Assembly (NCBI RefSeq): GCF_030269515.1
Contig: NZ_BSTM01000002.1
Span: forward strand, 372,001-436,000
Length of the DNA: 64,000 nucleotides
Source: Actinomadura sp. NBRC 104412
GTDB taxonomy: Bacteria > Actinomycetota > Actinomycetes > Streptosporangiales > Streptosporangiaceae
Direction of reading: 5' to 3'
Shown: positions 7,564 to 17,297 of the stretch, in pieces
Numbering within the stretch: the stretch's first letter is position 1
How the letters are laid out: the number at the start of each line of letters is the position of its first letter
Translations under genes and position numbers: made by a program
The notes under the pieces: model-generated
Database searches by the model: none
Seen by the model: only the letters and a program-made list of their open reading frames with translations
What the model was told of the DNA's origin: nothing

Positions 7564-7956
7564 TCAGCGCCTGCGCGCCAGCCGGCGCGCCACCACCACG
7601 GCCGCACCCGCGGCCGCCACAGCGGGCGCCGCACGCAGCAACCGCCGCACGGTCATCAGCCTGCCGAGCCTGACGACCTGACCGGGCAGCGCGACCGCCG
7701 TCCCGGCCACCCGGCCGGCACCCTGCCGCACACCCTCACCGGCCCGCCGCGCCGTGCCACCGGCATGAGACGCCGCCTTCGACGCGGTCCTCGTAGCGGT
7801 CTTCGAGGCGGTCTTGGACGCCGCACCGGACGCGCGCGAGGCGTTCCTGGCGGCCTTCGAACCGGTCTTGACCCTGCCGTCCTTGCCGCCGTCCGCGGCG
7901 TCCTGCTTCACACGGTGAACGCCACCATCAGGCGTCGAGGGGGTTCCCACTGTCAC
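7564..7956 (-). CDS. Lys/Ala/Ser-rich protein with C-terminal hydrophobic helix
   Basis: GGAAGG lies just upstream of the GTG at 7956, giving 130 residues. The middle is a basic low-complexity run built of SKTA/RTASK-like repeats. The C-terminus has one hydrophobic segment (LLRAAPAVAAAGAAVVVA) followed by RRLARRR, resembling a tail anchor. I do not recognise the family. Its position directly upstream of gvpA on the same strand, with the start of gvpA about 200 bases on, suggests a gas-vesicle-associated role. A histone-like or DNA-binding protein is an alternative, given the repeats. Confidence 0.6.
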   Translation of the reverse strand: MTVGTPSTPDGGVHRVKQDAADGGKDGRVKTGSKAARNASRASGAASKTASKTATRTASKAASHAGGTARRAGEGVRQGAGRVAGTAVALPGQVVRLGRLMTVRRLLRAAPAVAAAGAAVVVARRLARRR

Positions 7957-8173
7957 GTTCCTTCCATTCCGGGGGCAGCCCGCGGCAGGCCGGACGCGAC
8001 CGCGCCCCCTCCCGCAGGCCCTAGCCGCACTACCCCGCCTGCCCGCGGTAAACCCGCCCCCACGAACGGGCACGTCCGGATGGTCGGATCCGGCCCCACC
8101 GTTCCGCGCTATCGTTTCCACCCGGACCGCCCCCGCCGCCGGGCCGGCACCGGCAGCGCACCAGGAGGACCCC

Positions 8174-9394
8174 ATGGCGCGACGGCCACCCCGCGCCCGC
8201 ACCACCATCCTCATCGCCGCCGCGCTCGCCACCCTCACCACTCCCCTGCTCGGCCCCTCCACCGCGCCACCCCCACCCGACGCCGCACCACCCGCACGCG
8301 TCCTGTCCCGGTACGAAACCTCCGCACCCGGCAACCACATCGACCGCGACTGCGGCTACTCCGCCCCCCAGCCTGGAACGCGCCGCCAAGCCCTCTGGCT
8401 GTTCTGCGACTCGGCATGGACGGGCACCGACCGCGGACTCTGGTTCGGCGCCACCGCCGCCACCGGCCCCTACCGCCCCGGCCGCGTTCCCACCAGCCTC
8501 ACCGAACTCCCCCCACCACCCGCACCACCCTCCGACACCCCCGCACCGCACCCACCACGGGGCATGCTTCACACGCCCCCCGGCATCGTCCTGCCCACCA
8601 CCAGCCACCAGCCCACCCCGCAGCAGACGCCACAGAACACCCCGCAGCCCGCCACCATCCCGTGCCGCATTCCCGGCAACGCCTACAGCGCATCCTGGAT
8701 CTCAGGCGTCACCGCCATCCCCGGCACCGACACCCTTCTCATCACCTACATCGACGTGTGCGTCCACGGCACCACCATCTCCAACCAAGCCTTCGGCCTG
8801 GTCCAGTACCGCCCCGCCACCAACGCCCTCGGCCCCCAGTCCCGCGTGTTCACCACCCCCACCGGGCTGCCCTTCCAGCACGCCCTCGGCTCCCCCGTCA
8901 TCACCGGCGGCCACCTCTACCTGTACGGGTCCACCTGCGACACCCAAGCCTTCGGCGCCTGCGCCACCGGCCGCGTCACCCTCGCACGCGTCCCCGCCCG
9001 CCCCCACGCCTGGACCGACCCCGCCGCCTACCGCTGGCGCACCGCCCACGGCTGGACCCCCGACCCCGCCCAAGCCGCCACCCTCCTCCCAGGCGCCGCA
9101 CCCATTGCCGTCCACGCCGCCGACTACACCACCACCGGCAACGGCTACGCCCTCATCGAGCAGCGCACCCTGGGCGGCGACTTCCAGATCTGGCGCGCAC
9201 CCCACCCCACCGGCCCGTGGAAACCCCTCCGCCGGGGACGCATGCCCTGCGGCGGCCAATCCGGCGTCAACCTCTGCCGCGCCTACATCGGCCACCCCGA
9301 GCTCAGCACCCGGCGCGACCTGCTCGTCTCCTACTACAACCCTGCCGACGGCCACATCAGCGTCCGCGCTGTCCCCTGGCGAGAAGGCCCCTGA
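8174..9394 (+). CDS. Secreted beta-propeller-like protein (DUF4185-like)
   Basis: A strong AGGAGG precedes the ATG. The 406-residue product has an N-terminal Sec signal (ARTTILIAAALATLTTPLL) and a Pro-rich linker. The ectodomain has recurring blade-like motifs (GSPVITGGHLYLYGS, YRWRTAHGWTPD, FQIWRAPHPTGPW) and ends GHPELSTRRDLLVSYYNP. This pattern is that of glycosidase-like five-bladed propeller proteins, often annotated DUF4185, found outside actinomycete cells. Several Cys residues probably form disulfides. Its substrate is not predictable from sequence. It stands alone between the gvp cluster and glpD. Confidence 0.7.
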   Translation: MARRPPRARTTILIAAALATLTTPLLGPSTAPPPPDAAPPARVLSRYETSAPGNHIDRDCGYSAPQPGTRRQALWLFCDSAWTGTDRGLWFGATAATGPYRPGRVPTSLTELPPPPAPPSDTPAPHPPRGMLHTPPGIVLPTTSHQPTPQQTPQNTPQPATIPCRIPGNAYSASWISGVTAIPGTDTLLITYIDVCVHGTTISNQAFGLVQYRPATNALGPQSRVFTTPTGLPFQHALGSPVITGGHLYLYGSTCDTQAFGACATGRVTLARVPARPHAWTDPAAYRWRTAHGWTPDPAQAATLLPGAAPIAVHAADYTTTGNGYALIEQRTLGGDFQIWRAPHPTGPWKPLRRGRMPCGGQSGVNLCRAYIGHPELSTRRDLLVSYYNPADGHISVRAVPWREGP

Positions 9395-9462
9395 CGTCGG
9401 CGGGGTTGTGTTCGGGGGGGGTGAGTTGAGGGGTGGGATTGGGTCAACCACCCTCGGTCTTT

Positions 9463-9478
9463 ACGTTGTAAGGTTCAG
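9463..9478. promoter_or_regulatory. TTACGTTGTAAGGT motif in the convergent gap
   Basis: The 88-base gap between the secreted-protein gene and glpD holds CTTTACGTTGTAAGG, an imperfect inverted repeat around GTT. Closely similar strings occur at 23834 (TTGACGTTGTAAGGT) and 39857 (TTTACATTGTAG). The layout recalls MerR-family operators but no regulator is adjacent. Confidence 0.25.
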
Positions 9479-9482
9479 GTGG

Positions 9483-11180
9483 TTATGCGGGTGCGGGGCA
9501 GGCCGCCTGTTCTCCGGGCAGCGGGCCCTCCTCCCCTCGTTCGGCCCGGACCTGCCGCACGTAGGCGTCGACCTCGGCGGGCACCTGCGCGGCGTCCCAC
9601 CCCAGCACCGGTGCCATCAGCTCGGCCACGTGGTAGGCGGCCGCCACTCCCCCGTCCTGTTCCTCGATGGTGATGCGGGTGCGGCGCGACAGCACGTCCT
9701 CCAGGTGCAGGGCGCCCTCATGGGTGACGGCGTACACGACCTCGGCGCGCAGGTAGTCGGGGGCGCCGGGGACGGGCTCGCCCAGCCCGGCGTCCCGCGC
9801 GATCAGGGACAGCAGGTCGGTCGCGCACGCCCCGTACCGCTGGAGGAGGTGTTCCACGCGCGCCACGTGCAGGCCGGATCCGGAGGCCAGGCGGTGCCGT
9901 TCGTTCCACAGCACCTCGGAGCCGACCGCGCCCAGGATCGGCAGGCGCGCGGTGACCGAGGCGGGGACGGCGGTGTCCAGGCCGGCGGCGGCCGCGTCGA
10001 TGGCGTCCTGTGCCATGACCCGGTAGGTGGTGAACTTCCCGCCGGTCACCACCACCAGGCCGGGGACGGGTTCGGCGACGGTGTGCTCGCGTGACAGCCG
10101 GGTGGTGTCGCCGCCGTCGCCCGACAGCAGCGGCCGCAGCCCGGCGTAGACGCCAACCACCTCCTGGCGCTCCAGGGGGACGCGCAGCAGCGCGTTGACC
10201 TGGTCCAGCAGGTAGTCGACGTCGGCGGAGTCGGCGGCGGCCTCGTCGGGTCCGTGGTCCCAGGGGGTGTCGGTGGTGCCGATGATCCAGTGCCGGCCCC
10301 AGGGGATGACGAACAGGACGCTCTTGTCGGTGCGGGTGATCAGCCCGGTGTGCAGGGGGATGCGGTCGCGGCGCACCAGCAGGTGCACGCCTTTGGACGC
10401 GCGGACGCTGAAGGGCGTGCGGGTCTGCGCCATCCGCCCGGCGCCGTCGGTCCACACCCCGGTCGCGTTGACGACGCGGCGGGCGCGCACGGCGATCTCC
10501 ACGCCGGATTCGGCGTCCAGCACGGCGGCGCCGGTGACCCGTTCGCCTTCCCGCAGGAACCCGGTGGCCTCGGCGCGGGTGAGCGCGCACGCGCCGTAGT
10601 GCGCGGCGGTGCGGGCGACCATCATGGTGTAGCGGGCGTCGTCGACCTGCGCGTCGTAGTACTGGATGGCGCCGACCAGGGCGTCGGCGCGCAGTCCCGG
10701 CGCCTCGCGCAGCGCGCCGCCGCGGGTGAGCTGCCGGTGCCGGGGCATCACCCGGCCGCCGCCCAGTGCCCCGCCCGGGGTCGCTCCCAGCGTGTCGTAC
10801 AGGGTGACGCCGGCGGCGACGTAGCAGCGTTCCCACAGCCGGTGCCGCAGCGGGTACAGGAACCGCACGGGGCGTACCAGGTGCGGGGCCAGGCGGGTCA
10901 GCAGCAGGGACCGTTCCCGCAGCGCCTCGCGGACCAGGCCGAAGTCGCGCTGTTCCAGGTAGCGCAGCCCGCCGTGGATCAGCTTGCTGGAGCGGGAGGA
11001 GGTGCCGGCGGCCCAGTCGCGTGCCTCCACCAGCGCGACCGACAGGCCGCGGGAGACCGCGTCCAGCGCGGCGCCGGCGCCGACGATGCCGCCGCCGACC
11101 ACCAGCACGTCGAACTCGGTGTCGGCCAGGCGCCGCAGGGCGTCGCGGCGGTACTGCGGTCCCAGGGGTACCGATGTCAC
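9483..11180 (-). CDS. glpD: Glycerol-3-phosphate dehydrogenase
   Basis: The 565-residue flavoenzyme oxidises glycerol 3-phosphate to dihydroxyacetone phosphate and passes electrons to quinone at the membrane. It shows the FAD Rossmann motif DVLVVGGGIVGAGAALDA, then SSKLIHGGLRYLEQ, IIGTTDTPWD and GGKFTTYRVMA, all characteristic of GlpD. The GTG start at 11180 has GAGGAG just upstream. Longer in-frame starts run into the tandem repeats between the genes and are unlikely. It is the last gene of glpF-glpK-glpD and completes conversion of imported glycerol to a glycolytic intermediate. Confidence 0.95.
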   Translation of the reverse strand: MTSVPLGPQYRRDALRRLADTEFDVLVVGGGIVGAGAALDAVSRGLSVALVEARDWAAGTSSRSSKLIHGGLRYLEQRDFGLVREALRERSLLLTRLAPHLVRPVRFLYPLRHRLWERCYVAAGVTLYDTLGATPGGALGGGRVMPRHRQLTRGGALREAPGLRADALVGAIQYYDAQVDDARYTMMVARTAAHYGACALTRAEATGFLREGERVTGAAVLDAESGVEIAVRARRVVNATGVWTDGAGRMAQTRTPFSVRASKGVHLLVRRDRIPLHTGLITRTDKSVLFVIPWGRHWIIGTTDTPWDHGPDEAAADSADVDYLLDQVNALLRVPLERQEVVGVYAGLRPLLSGDGGDTTRLSREHTVAEPVPGLVVVTGGKFTTYRVMAQDAIDAAAAGLDTAVPASVTARLPILGAVGSEVLWNERHRLASGSGLHVARVEHLLQRYGACATDLLSLIARDAGLGEPVPGAPDYLRAEVVYAVTHEGALHLEDVLSRRTRITIEEQDGGVAAAYHVAELMAPVLGWDAAQVPAEVDAYVRQVRAERGEEGPLPGEQAACPAPA

Positions 11181-11202
11181 TGCAGGCTCCTCAGGCGTCA
11201 AA

Positions 11203-11246
11203 AGGGCGTCGGAAGGGCGTGGGTAGGGCGTGGGAAGGGCGTCGGA
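11203..11246. repeat. 11-bp tandem repeat, four copies
   Basis: Four contiguous copies of AGGGCGT(C/G)GG(A/T) lie between glpK and glpD. The first and last are identical and the middle two share GTGGG. The array fills the space just upstream of the glpD Shine-Dalgarno sequence and could vary in copy number. Confidence 0.85.
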
Positions 11247-11300
11247 TGGGGAGGGGCGGGCGGGGCCGGGTGCCGGTGCCCGGGCCCCGCCCACGTCGGT

Positions 11301-12842
11301 TCAGCCGGCCGCGCCCTCGCCCGGCGTGTCCAGGTCGACCCAGTCCAGGGTGCGCTGGACGGCCTTCTTCCAGCCGGCGTAGCCGCGTTCGCGGCGCTGC
11401 CCGTCCCAGGTCGGCTCCCAGCGGCGCGCCTGGTTCCAGTTCTGCCGCAGCTCGTCGGTGGACTTCCAGAACCCGGTGGCCAGCCCGGCCGCGTACGCGG
11501 CGCCCAGCGCGGTGGTCTCGGCCACCACCGGCCGTGACACCGGCACGCCCAGCACGTCCGCCTGGATCTGCATGCACAGCTCGTTGGCGGTGACGCCGCC
11601 GTCGACCTTGAGCACGTCCAGGGCCACGCCGGAGTCCTCCCGCATCGCCTCCACCACGTCGCGGGTCTGGTAGCAGATCGCCTCCAGCGTCGCGCGCGCC
11701 ACGTGCGCGTTGGTGTTGAAGCGGGACAGCCCGACGATGGCGCCGCGCGCGTCCGAACGCCAGTAGGGGGCGAACAGCCCGGAGAAGGCCGGGACGAAGT
11801 AGACGCCGCCGTTGTCCTCCACCTGCCGGGCCAGCGACTCGCTCTGCGCGGCGCCGGAGATGATGCCGAGCTGGTCGCGCAGCCACTGCACCGCCGACCC
11901 GGTCACCGCGATCGACCCTTCCAGCGCGTAGACGGGGGCGTCCTGCCCGAGCTGGTAGCACACGGTGGTCAGCAGGCCGTTGGCCGACCGCACCGGCTGG
12001 GTGCCGGTGTTGAGCAGCAGGAAGTTGCCGGTGCCGTAGGTGTTCTTGGCCTGGCCCGGTTCGAAGCAGACCTGGCCGACGGTGGCGGCCTGCTGGTCGC
12101 CGAGCGCGGCGGTCAGCGGGACCTGCCCGCCCAGCGGCCCGTCGTCGCGGGTGGTGCCGTAGCCGCGGGGGTCGGAGGAGGGGCGGATGCGCGGGAGCAT
12201 GGCGCGGGGGATGCCGAAGAAGCCCAGCAGCTCGTCGTCCCAGTCCAGGGTCTCCAGGTCCATCAGCATCGTGCGGCTGGCGTTGGTGACGTCGGTGACG
12301 TGCACGCCGCCGTCGATGCCTCCGGTCAGGTTCCACAGCAGCCAGGTGTCGGTGGTGCCGAACAGGGCGTCACCGGCCTCGGCGGCCTCGCGGACGCCGT
12401 CGACGTTCTCCAGGATCCACTGGACCTTCCCGGCGGAGAAGTAGGTCGCGGGGGGCAGGCCCGCCTTGCGGCGGATCACCTCGCCGCGGCCGTCGCGTTC
12501 CAGCGCCGCGGCGATCCGGTCGGTGCGGGTGTCCTGCCACACGATCGCGTTGTAGTACGGGCGGCCGGTGCGGCGGTCCCACACCACGGCGGTCTCGCGC
12601 TGGTTGGTGATGCCGAGGGCGGCCAGGTCGCCGGGGCCCAGGTTCGCGGTGGTCAGCGTGGTCTGGATGACGGCGCGGGTGCGTTCCCAGATCTCGGTGG
12701 GGTTGTGCTCCACCCAGCCGGCGCGGGGCAGGATCTGCTCGTGTTCCAGCTGGTGGCGGGCGATCTCGTTGCCGCCATGGTCGAAGATCATGAACCGGGT
12801 GCTGGTGGTGCCCTGGTCGACCGCTCCGACGAACTCGCTCAT
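11301..12842 (-). CDS. glpK: Glycerol kinase (first copy)
   Basis: The 513-residue FGGY-family kinase phosphorylates glycerol with ATP. Visible motifs are the N-terminal [29 protein letters not shown], the substrate-binding [17 protein letters not shown] and the C-terminal family signature region [18 protein letters not shown]. It follows glpF by 67 bases containing a strong palindrome and precedes glpD. A second kinase lies 2 kb away across the divergent regulator. The two share long identical stretches (for example [11 protein letters not shown]), so they are paralogues rather than different sugar kinases. Confidence 0.95.
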   Translation of the reverse strand: MSEFVGAVDQGTTSTRFMIFDHGGNEIARHQLEHEQILPRAGWVEHNPTEIWERTRAVIQTTLTTANLGPGDLAALGITNQRETAVVWDRRTGRPYYNAIVWQDTRTDRIAAALERDGRGEVIRRKAGLPPATYFSAGKVQWILENVDGVREAAEAGDALFGTTDTWLLWNLTGGIDGGVHVTDVTNASRTMLMDLETLDWDDELLGFFGIPRAMLPRIRPSSDPRGYGTTRDDGPLGGQVPLTAALGDQQAATVGQVCFEPGQAKNTYGTGNFLLLNTGTQPVRSANGLLTTVCYQLGQDAPVYALEGSIAVTGSAVQWLRDQLGIISGAAQSESLARQVEDNGGVYFVPAFSGLFAPYWRSDARGAIVGLSRFNTNAHVARATLEAICYQTRDVVEAMREDSGVALDVLKVDGGVTANELCMQIQADVLGVPVSRPVVAETTALGAAYAAGLATGFWKSTDELRQNWNQARRWEPTWDGQRRERGYAGWKKAVQRTLDWVDLDTPGEGAAG

Positions 12843-12864
12843 CGATGACTCTCCTGGTGGGGGC

Positions 12865-12890
12865 GGGCGCGGCCCGCGCGGGCCGCGCCC
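12865..12890. terminator. 26-bp perfect palindrome between glpF and glpK
   Basis: The 13-base half GGGCGCGGCCCGC is followed directly by its exact reverse complement. In RNA a near loopless hairpin could form inside the glpF-glpK transcript. It may attenuate transcription or protect the upstream message, shifting the ratio of facilitator to kinase. No T-run follows on the minus strand. Confidence 0.5.
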
Positions 12891-12909
12891 CCGGGGGCGT
12901 GGTGGGGGG

Positions 12910-13779
12910 TCAGGCGGCCTCGGCCGGCACCTTGGTGGGCGCGGGCTGGGGCTCGGGCGCGGACGGGCCCGGCAGGAACCGCCCGATCAGGGCCTTGTAG
13001 AGGCCGGCGCCGAGCACGCCGCCCACCAGCGGGCCGACGATGGGGACCCAGAAGTACAGGTCGCCGTACTGGTCGCGCCACGCCCCGCCGTACCCGGTCA
13101 GGAACGAGGCCAGGCGCGGCCCGAAGTCGCGGGCGGGGTTGATCGCGTACCCGGCGTCGGTGCCCCACGCCATCCCGATGGCGACGACGGCCAGGCCGAT
13201 GACGAACGGCGCGAGGTTGGCCAGCGGGCCGTCGTTGCGGGCGTCGGTGATCGCCAGCACCAGGAACAGCAGGATCGCGGTGCCGATGATCTGGTCGCGC
13301 AGCGCGCCCAGCGACGACACCGGCAGCGTGCCGTTGCCGGGCAGGGTGGAGAACACGCCCTGGGTCTTGATGGTGTGGCCGGGGTCGACGGCGCCGAGCA
13401 CCTCGGTGTAGTTCCACCGCACGATCAGCGCCGCCACGAACGCGCCCGCGGTCTGCGCCAGCGCGTAGGGCGCGACGCGGCGCCAGGGGAACTCGCGGAA
13501 CACCGCCAGCGCGACGGTCACCGCGGGGTTGAGGTGCGCGCCGCTGGCCCGCGCCGCCACGTAGACGCCGAGCGTGACGCCCAGCCCCCAGGCCCAGGCG
13601 ATGCTGTCGTGGTCGCCGATCTGCGCGCCGGCGACCTGCGCGACGACGCCGACGCCGAACAGGATCAGGATCATCGTCCCGGCGAACTCGGCCAGCACGG
13701 CGCCCAGCGCCCCGCCGGGGATCGCGGCCGCCTCCGGCGGTGCGCCGCCGGCCCCGTCCATGCTGCTCTTCTCGGTCAC
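12910..13779 (-). CDS. glpF: Glycerol uptake facilitator (MIP/aquaporin family)
   Basis: The 289-residue membrane protein has six hydrophobic spans and two half-helices with the NPA boxes of the MIP family, HLNPAV at about residue 84 and INPARD at about residue 214. The Asp directly after the second NPAR is the glyceroporin hallmark that separates GlpF from water channels. The GTG at 13779 has GGGAGG seven bases upstream. It is the first gene of the minus-strand glycerol operon. It starts 284 bases from the divergent regulator, with two dyads in between. Confidence 0.94.
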   Translation of the reverse strand: MTEKSSMDGAGGAPPEAAAIPGGALGAVLAEFAGTMILILFGVGVVAQVAGAQIGDHDSIAWAWGLGVTLGVYVAARASGAHLNPAVTVALAVFREFPWRRVAPYALAQTAGAFVAALIVRWNYTEVLGAVDPGHTIKTQGVFSTLPGNGTLPVSSLGALRDQIIGTAILLFLVLAITDARNDGPLANLAPFVIGLAVVAIGMAWGTDAGYAINPARDFGPRLASFLTGYGGAWRDQYGDLYFWVPIVGPLVGGVLGAGLYKALIGRFLPGPSAPEPQPAPTKVPAEAA

Positions 13780-13907
13780 AACCTTGCCTCCCTTGGCAAA
13801 GGGGGGGGTGGGAGGGCGCCCGCGGAACCCGTCGCGGCGGGACGAGACGGCCCTTCGGCTGCCGAGGACGCTAAGCCGGGACATATCACCGGTCAACGGA
13901 CATCTGC

Positions 13908-13918
13908 CGACAATGTCG
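13908..13918. promoter_or_regulatory. Candidate GylR operator, distal copy
   Basis: CGACA and TGTCG flank a single A. The same half-site makes a longer dyad at 14020-14034, and both lie in the shared promoter region of glpF and the IclR regulator. The spacing of about 114 bases and the common core CCGACAnTGTCGG suggest two binding sites for one regulator. Confidence 0.5.
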
Positions 13919-14019
13919 AACACTTTCGCTGCGGCGGCGCGCACATTACCCTCCCGGATATGCCGCAGATCACAGGGAACGGGCTGGCCCGCCCGGTTCC
14001 CCCGGCAATGACGGCGGGC

Positions 14020-14034
14020 GCCGACATTGTCGGC
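14020..14034. promoter_or_regulatory. Candidate GylR operator, proximal copy
   Basis: GCCGACA and TGTCGGC form perfect 7-bp arms around one T, 29 bases before the regulator ATG. The position fits autoregulation of the regulator gene. Its partner site lies at 13908-13918 nearer to the glpF side. Confidence 0.6.
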
Positions 14035-14063
14035 ACCCTTCCGGGAAACATAGGATCGGGCCC

Positions 14064-14867
14064 ATGCCGGGACCGGTGCAGTCGATCGAGCGGGCCGCGG
14101 CCATCCTCCGGCTGCTGGCGGCCAGCTCCGGCCGTCTGGGCGTCGGCGAGCTGGCCGCCTCCCTGGGACTGGCGCGCGGCACCGTCCACGGCATCCTGCG
14201 CACCCTGGTACGCGTCGGATTCGTCGAACAGGACGAGGCCAGCGGCAAATACCAGCTCGGCGCCGCCCTGCTGCACCTGGGCACCAGCTACCTGGACGTC
14301 AACGAGCTGCGCTCACGCGCCATCAACTGGGCCGACGCGCTGGCCGCCCGCAGCGGCGAGGCGGTGCGCATCGGCACCCTGCTGGACGGCAAGGTCCTGG
14401 TCGTCCACCACGTGTTCCGCCCCGACGACTCGCTGCAGGCCATGGACATCGGCACGCTCCTGCCCCTGCACGCCAGCGCCCTGGGCAAGGCCCTGCTCGC
14501 CCACGACGTCAACGCCGCCGCCGGCATCCGCGGCACCGACCTGGAGGCGTACTGCCGCCGCACCATCACCGACCACCGCGCCCTGGCGCGTTCCCTTACC
14601 CGCGTCCGCGAACAGGGCTGGGCCGCCGAGATCGAGGAGATGGTGCTGGGCGAGGCGTCCATCGCCGCGCCCATCCGCGGCCACGGCGGCCTGGTCGTCG
14701 GCGCCATCGGCGTGTCCGGCGCCGTCGAGCGCATCTGCCGCACCGACCCCTCCGCCGGCCCCTCCGCCGGCGGCGCCGCCCGCCGCGTCCCCGACCCCGG
14801 CCTGGTCGCCTACGTCCGAGACGCCTCCCGCGCCGTCTCCCGCGATCTGGGCGCCTCCCGCTGGTGA
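14064..14867 (+). CDS. gylR: IclR-family glycerol operon regulator (GylR type)
   Basis: The 267-residue protein has an N-terminal winged helix-turn-helix (SIERAAAILRLLAA, LGLARGTVHGILRTL) and a C-terminal IclR effector domain with LPLHASALGKALLA and GAIGVSGAVERI. In Streptomyces the IclR-family GylR represses the glycerol genes and is inactivated by glycerol 3-phosphate. The divergent glpFKD operon and the following glpK make the same role very likely here. Symmetric sites that could be its operators flank the promoters. The symbol rests on family and context. Confidence 0.87.
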   Translation: MPGPVQSIERAAAILRLLAASSGRLGVGELAASLGLARGTVHGILRTLVRVGFVEQDEASGKYQLGAALLHLGTSYLDVNELRSRAINWADALAARSGEAVRIGTLLDGKVLVVHHVFRPDDSLQAMDIGTLLPLHASALGKALLAHDVNAAAGIRGTDLEAYCRRTITDHRALARSLTRVREQGWAAEIEEMVLGEASIAAPIRGHGGLVVGAIGVSGAVERICRTDPSAGPSAGGAARRVPDPGLVAYVRDASRAVSRDLGASRW

Positions 14868-14894
14868 CACCCCTCCCACCCGGGCGGGGGCGGC

Positions 14895-16430
14895 ATGACC
14901 GAGCGGTACGTGATGTCGATCGACCAGGGCACCACCTCCACCCGGTGCATCCTGTTCGACCACAGCGGCCGGCTGGTGTCGGTCGCCCAGCGCGAGCACC
15001 GCCAGCACTTCCCCAAACCCGGCTGGGTCGAGCACGACGCCCTGGAGATCTGGCGCAACCTGGAACGCATCGCCCCCGAGGCCCTCGCCCAGGCCGGCGT
15101 CACCCCCGGTCAGGTCGCCGCCGCCGGCATCGCCAACCAGCGCGAGACCACCGTCCTGTGGGACCGCGTCACCGGCCTGCCCGCCGGCCGCGCCGTGGTG
15201 TGGCAGGACACCCGCACCGACGCCCTCGTCGAGGAACTCGGCCGCGCCCCCGGCGCCGCCCTGGTCGCCGAACGCACCGGCCTGCCCCTGGCCACCTACT
15301 TCTCCGCGCCCCGCATCGCCTGGATGCTCGACCACACCCCCGGCCTGCGCGAACGCGCCGAACGCGGCGAAGTGCTGTTCGGCACCATGGAAAGCTGGCT
15401 GATCTGGAACCTGACCGGCGGCACCGACGGCGGCGTGCACGTCACCGACGTCACCAACGCCGGCCGCACCCTCCTGATGGACCTGGCCACCCTGTCCTGG
15501 GACGACGACCTGCTGGCCTTCTTCGGCGTCCCCCGCGCCATGCTCCCGGAGATCCGCTCCTCCACCGAGATCTACGGCACCGCCCGCCGCGTCTTCCCCG
15601 GCGTGCGGATCGGCGCCGCCCTCGGCGACCAGCAGGCCGCCCTGTTCGGCCAGACCTGCTACAGCCCCGGCGAGACCAAATGCACCTACGGCACCGGCGG
15701 GTTCCTGCTCATGAACACCGGCAAGGAACCGATCCGCTCGGCCAACGGCCTGCTCACCACCGTCGGCTACAAGATCGGCAACGAGCCCGCCGTGTACGCG
15801 CTGGAAGGGTCCATCGCCATCACCGGCGCGCTGGTGCAGTGGTTCCGCGACGGCCTCGGCCTGATCACCACCGCCCCCGAGATCGAGACACTGGCCCGCA
15901 CCGTCGACGACAACGGCGGCTGCTACATCGTCCCCGCCTTCTCCGGCCTGTTCGCCCCTCACTGGCGCGCCGAGGCCCGCGGCGTCATCGTCGGCCTGAC
16001 CTCCTACATCACCAAAGGGCACCTGGCCCGCGCCGTCCTGGAGGCCACCGCCTGGCAGACCCGCGAGGTCGTGGACGCGATGAACCGCGACTCCGGCCTG
16101 GCCCTGCGGGAACTCAAATCCGACGGCGGCATGACCGCCGACAACCTCCTCATGCAATGCGTCGCCGACGTCCTCAACGTCCCCGTCGTCCGCCCCATGG
16201 TGGTGGAGACGGTGTCGCTGGGCGCCGCCTACGCCGCCGGGCTGGCCGTCGGATACTGGGCCGACCTGGAAGGGCTCCGCCGCAACTGGCACCGCGCCGC
16301 CCGCTGGGTCCCCGCCATGGACCCCGCCCGCCGCGCCGCCGAGTACCACAACTGGAAACGCGCCGTCGAACGCTCCTTCGACTGGACCCGGACCGGGCCC
16401 GTCCCCGCCGAAGACCACGGCCCCACCTGA
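14895..16430 (+). CDS. glpK: Glycerol kinase (second copy)
   Basis: The 511-residue FGGY kinase has all the motifs of the first copy: [46 protein letters not shown] and the [15 protein letters not shown] signature region. It starts 27 bases after the regulator stop and is probably co-transcribed with it. Regulator and kinase would therefore rise together, while the first kinase goes with facilitator and dehydrogenase. Residues that differ cluster outside the active site. Whether the copies differ in affinity cannot be told from sequence. Confidence 0.95.
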   Translation: MTERYVMSIDQGTTSTRCILFDHSGRLVSVAQREHRQHFPKPGWVEHDALEIWRNLERIAPEALAQAGVTPGQVAAAGIANQRETTVLWDRVTGLPAGRAVVWQDTRTDALVEELGRAPGAALVAERTGLPLATYFSAPRIAWMLDHTPGLRERAERGEVLFGTMESWLIWNLTGGTDGGVHVTDVTNAGRTLLMDLATLSWDDDLLAFFGVPRAMLPEIRSSTEIYGTARRVFPGVRIGAALGDQQAALFGQTCYSPGETKCTYGTGGFLLMNTGKEPIRSANGLLTTVGYKIGNEPAVYALEGSIAITGALVQWFRDGLGLITTAPEIETLARTVDDNGGCYIVPAFSGLFAPHWRAEARGVIVGLTSYITKGHLARAVLEATAWQTREVVDAMNRDSGLALRELKSDGGMTADNLLMQCVADVLNVPVVRPMVVETVSLGAAYAAGLAVGYWADLEGLRRNWHRAARWVPAMDPARRAAEYHNWKRAVERSFDWTRTGPVPAEDHGPT

Positions 16431-16453
16431 CCCAGGCCCGCCCGGCCCGTCAG

Positions 16454-16488
16454 GTACCGCCGCGCCCCCGCGCCGCCGCCGGCGGTAC
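16454..16488. terminator. Bidirectional hairpin between convergent genes
   Basis: GTACCGCCG at 16454-16462 and CGGCGGTAC at 16480-16488 form a 9-bp stem. It lies between the glpK stop on plus and the stop of the zinc-ribbon gene on minus. Confidence 0.55.
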
Positions 16489-16491
16489 GGC

Positions 16492-17253
16492 TCAGCGCGG
16501 GCAGACCGGGATGTCCCGGCCCGCGTTGTCCCTGGCCTCGTCGTTGCCCCAATGCGTCAGGTACAGCGCGGGCACCCACGCGCGCGACGCGCCCCCGCTC
16601 GCGTACACCTCGTCCAGATCGGTCAGCAGCCACCAGTGGTTGAAGTCCTCACCGCCGTTGCGCTCCATCCGCTGCCCCCACCGCTTGCAGAACACATAGT
16701 GCCTGCCCCTGCGCAGCTCACCAACCGGGGCACCGGACGCCGCGGGCCGCTCGTACCCCTCGGCCGCGGCGAAGGTGTCCACGAAGAACCGCTCCCGGCC
16801 CACCTCCGGCCCCACGTCCGGCCCCGTGTCCGGGGCGGCCGGCGACGCCTGACCCGCCGTCTGCGCCGGCCCCTGCGGCGAGGTCTGCCGCTGCGGGGTG
16901 CTCCCGCCGGTGGAGCCGCCCTGCCGGGCACGGTCGGAGGGCCACAGCACGATCAGGACCGCGGCCAGCGCCAGCGCGAACGCCCCCGCCACCAGCCAGC
17001 CCGCGTACGCCGCCGGCCCCCGCCCGCCCGGCCGCCCCTGCCGTCCTTGGACGGCGGGCACGGCGAAGGTCTCCTCCGCGGGCGGGATGTCGGCGAACCG
17101 CGTCTCCACCAGCGTCGCGTCGTCCCCCGGCTCCCGCTCCGGCCCCACCGCGGACGGGCCGGCAGGGGACGGGTCGGCGGGCGGGGCGGCGCCGCAGCGC
17201 GGGCACGCCTGCGCGTCCGTCCCGGTGTCGCCACCGCACTGCGGGCACCGCAT
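16492..17253 (-). CDS. Zinc-ribbon membrane protein of unknown function
   Basis: I chose the ATG at 17253 because GGAGGT lies seven bases upstream; the GTG at 17262 would overlap that site. The 253-residue product begins with a double CxxC zinc ribbon (CPQCGGDTGTDAQACPRCG). A disordered Pro/Glu-rich stretch follows, then one membrane span near residue 90 (WLVAGAFALALAAVLIVLW), a Gln/Pro-rich linker and a folded exterior domain with several Trp residues. That domain contains VFCKRWGQRM and HWWLLTDLDEVY. The layout, with the cytoplasmic ribbon first, is common in actinomycetes. The function is not known. Confidence 0.75.
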   Translation of the reverse strand: MRCPQCGGDTGTDAQACPRCGAAPPADPSPAGPSAVGPEREPGDDATLVETRFADIPPAEETFAVPAVQGRQGRPGGRGPAAYAGWLVAGAFALALAAVLIVLWPSDRARQGGSTGGSTPQRQTSPQGPAQTAGQASPAAPDTGPDVGPEVGRERFFVDTFAAAEGYERPAASGAPVGELRRGRHYVFCKRWGQRMERNGGEDFNHWWLLTDLDEVYASGGASRAWVPALYLTHWGNDEARDNAGRDIPVCPR

Positions 17254-17297
17254 CACCCTCACCTCCGCCGCTCGCCCCCAGCGTCCCCCCTACGCGG

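Noticed and set aside
14313..16418. Long open frame on the minus strand opposite gylR and the second glpK
   Set aside because: It is a GC-driven antisense shadow. It has a Gly/Val/Ala-rich composition, no domain, and is fully covered by two well-supported genes.
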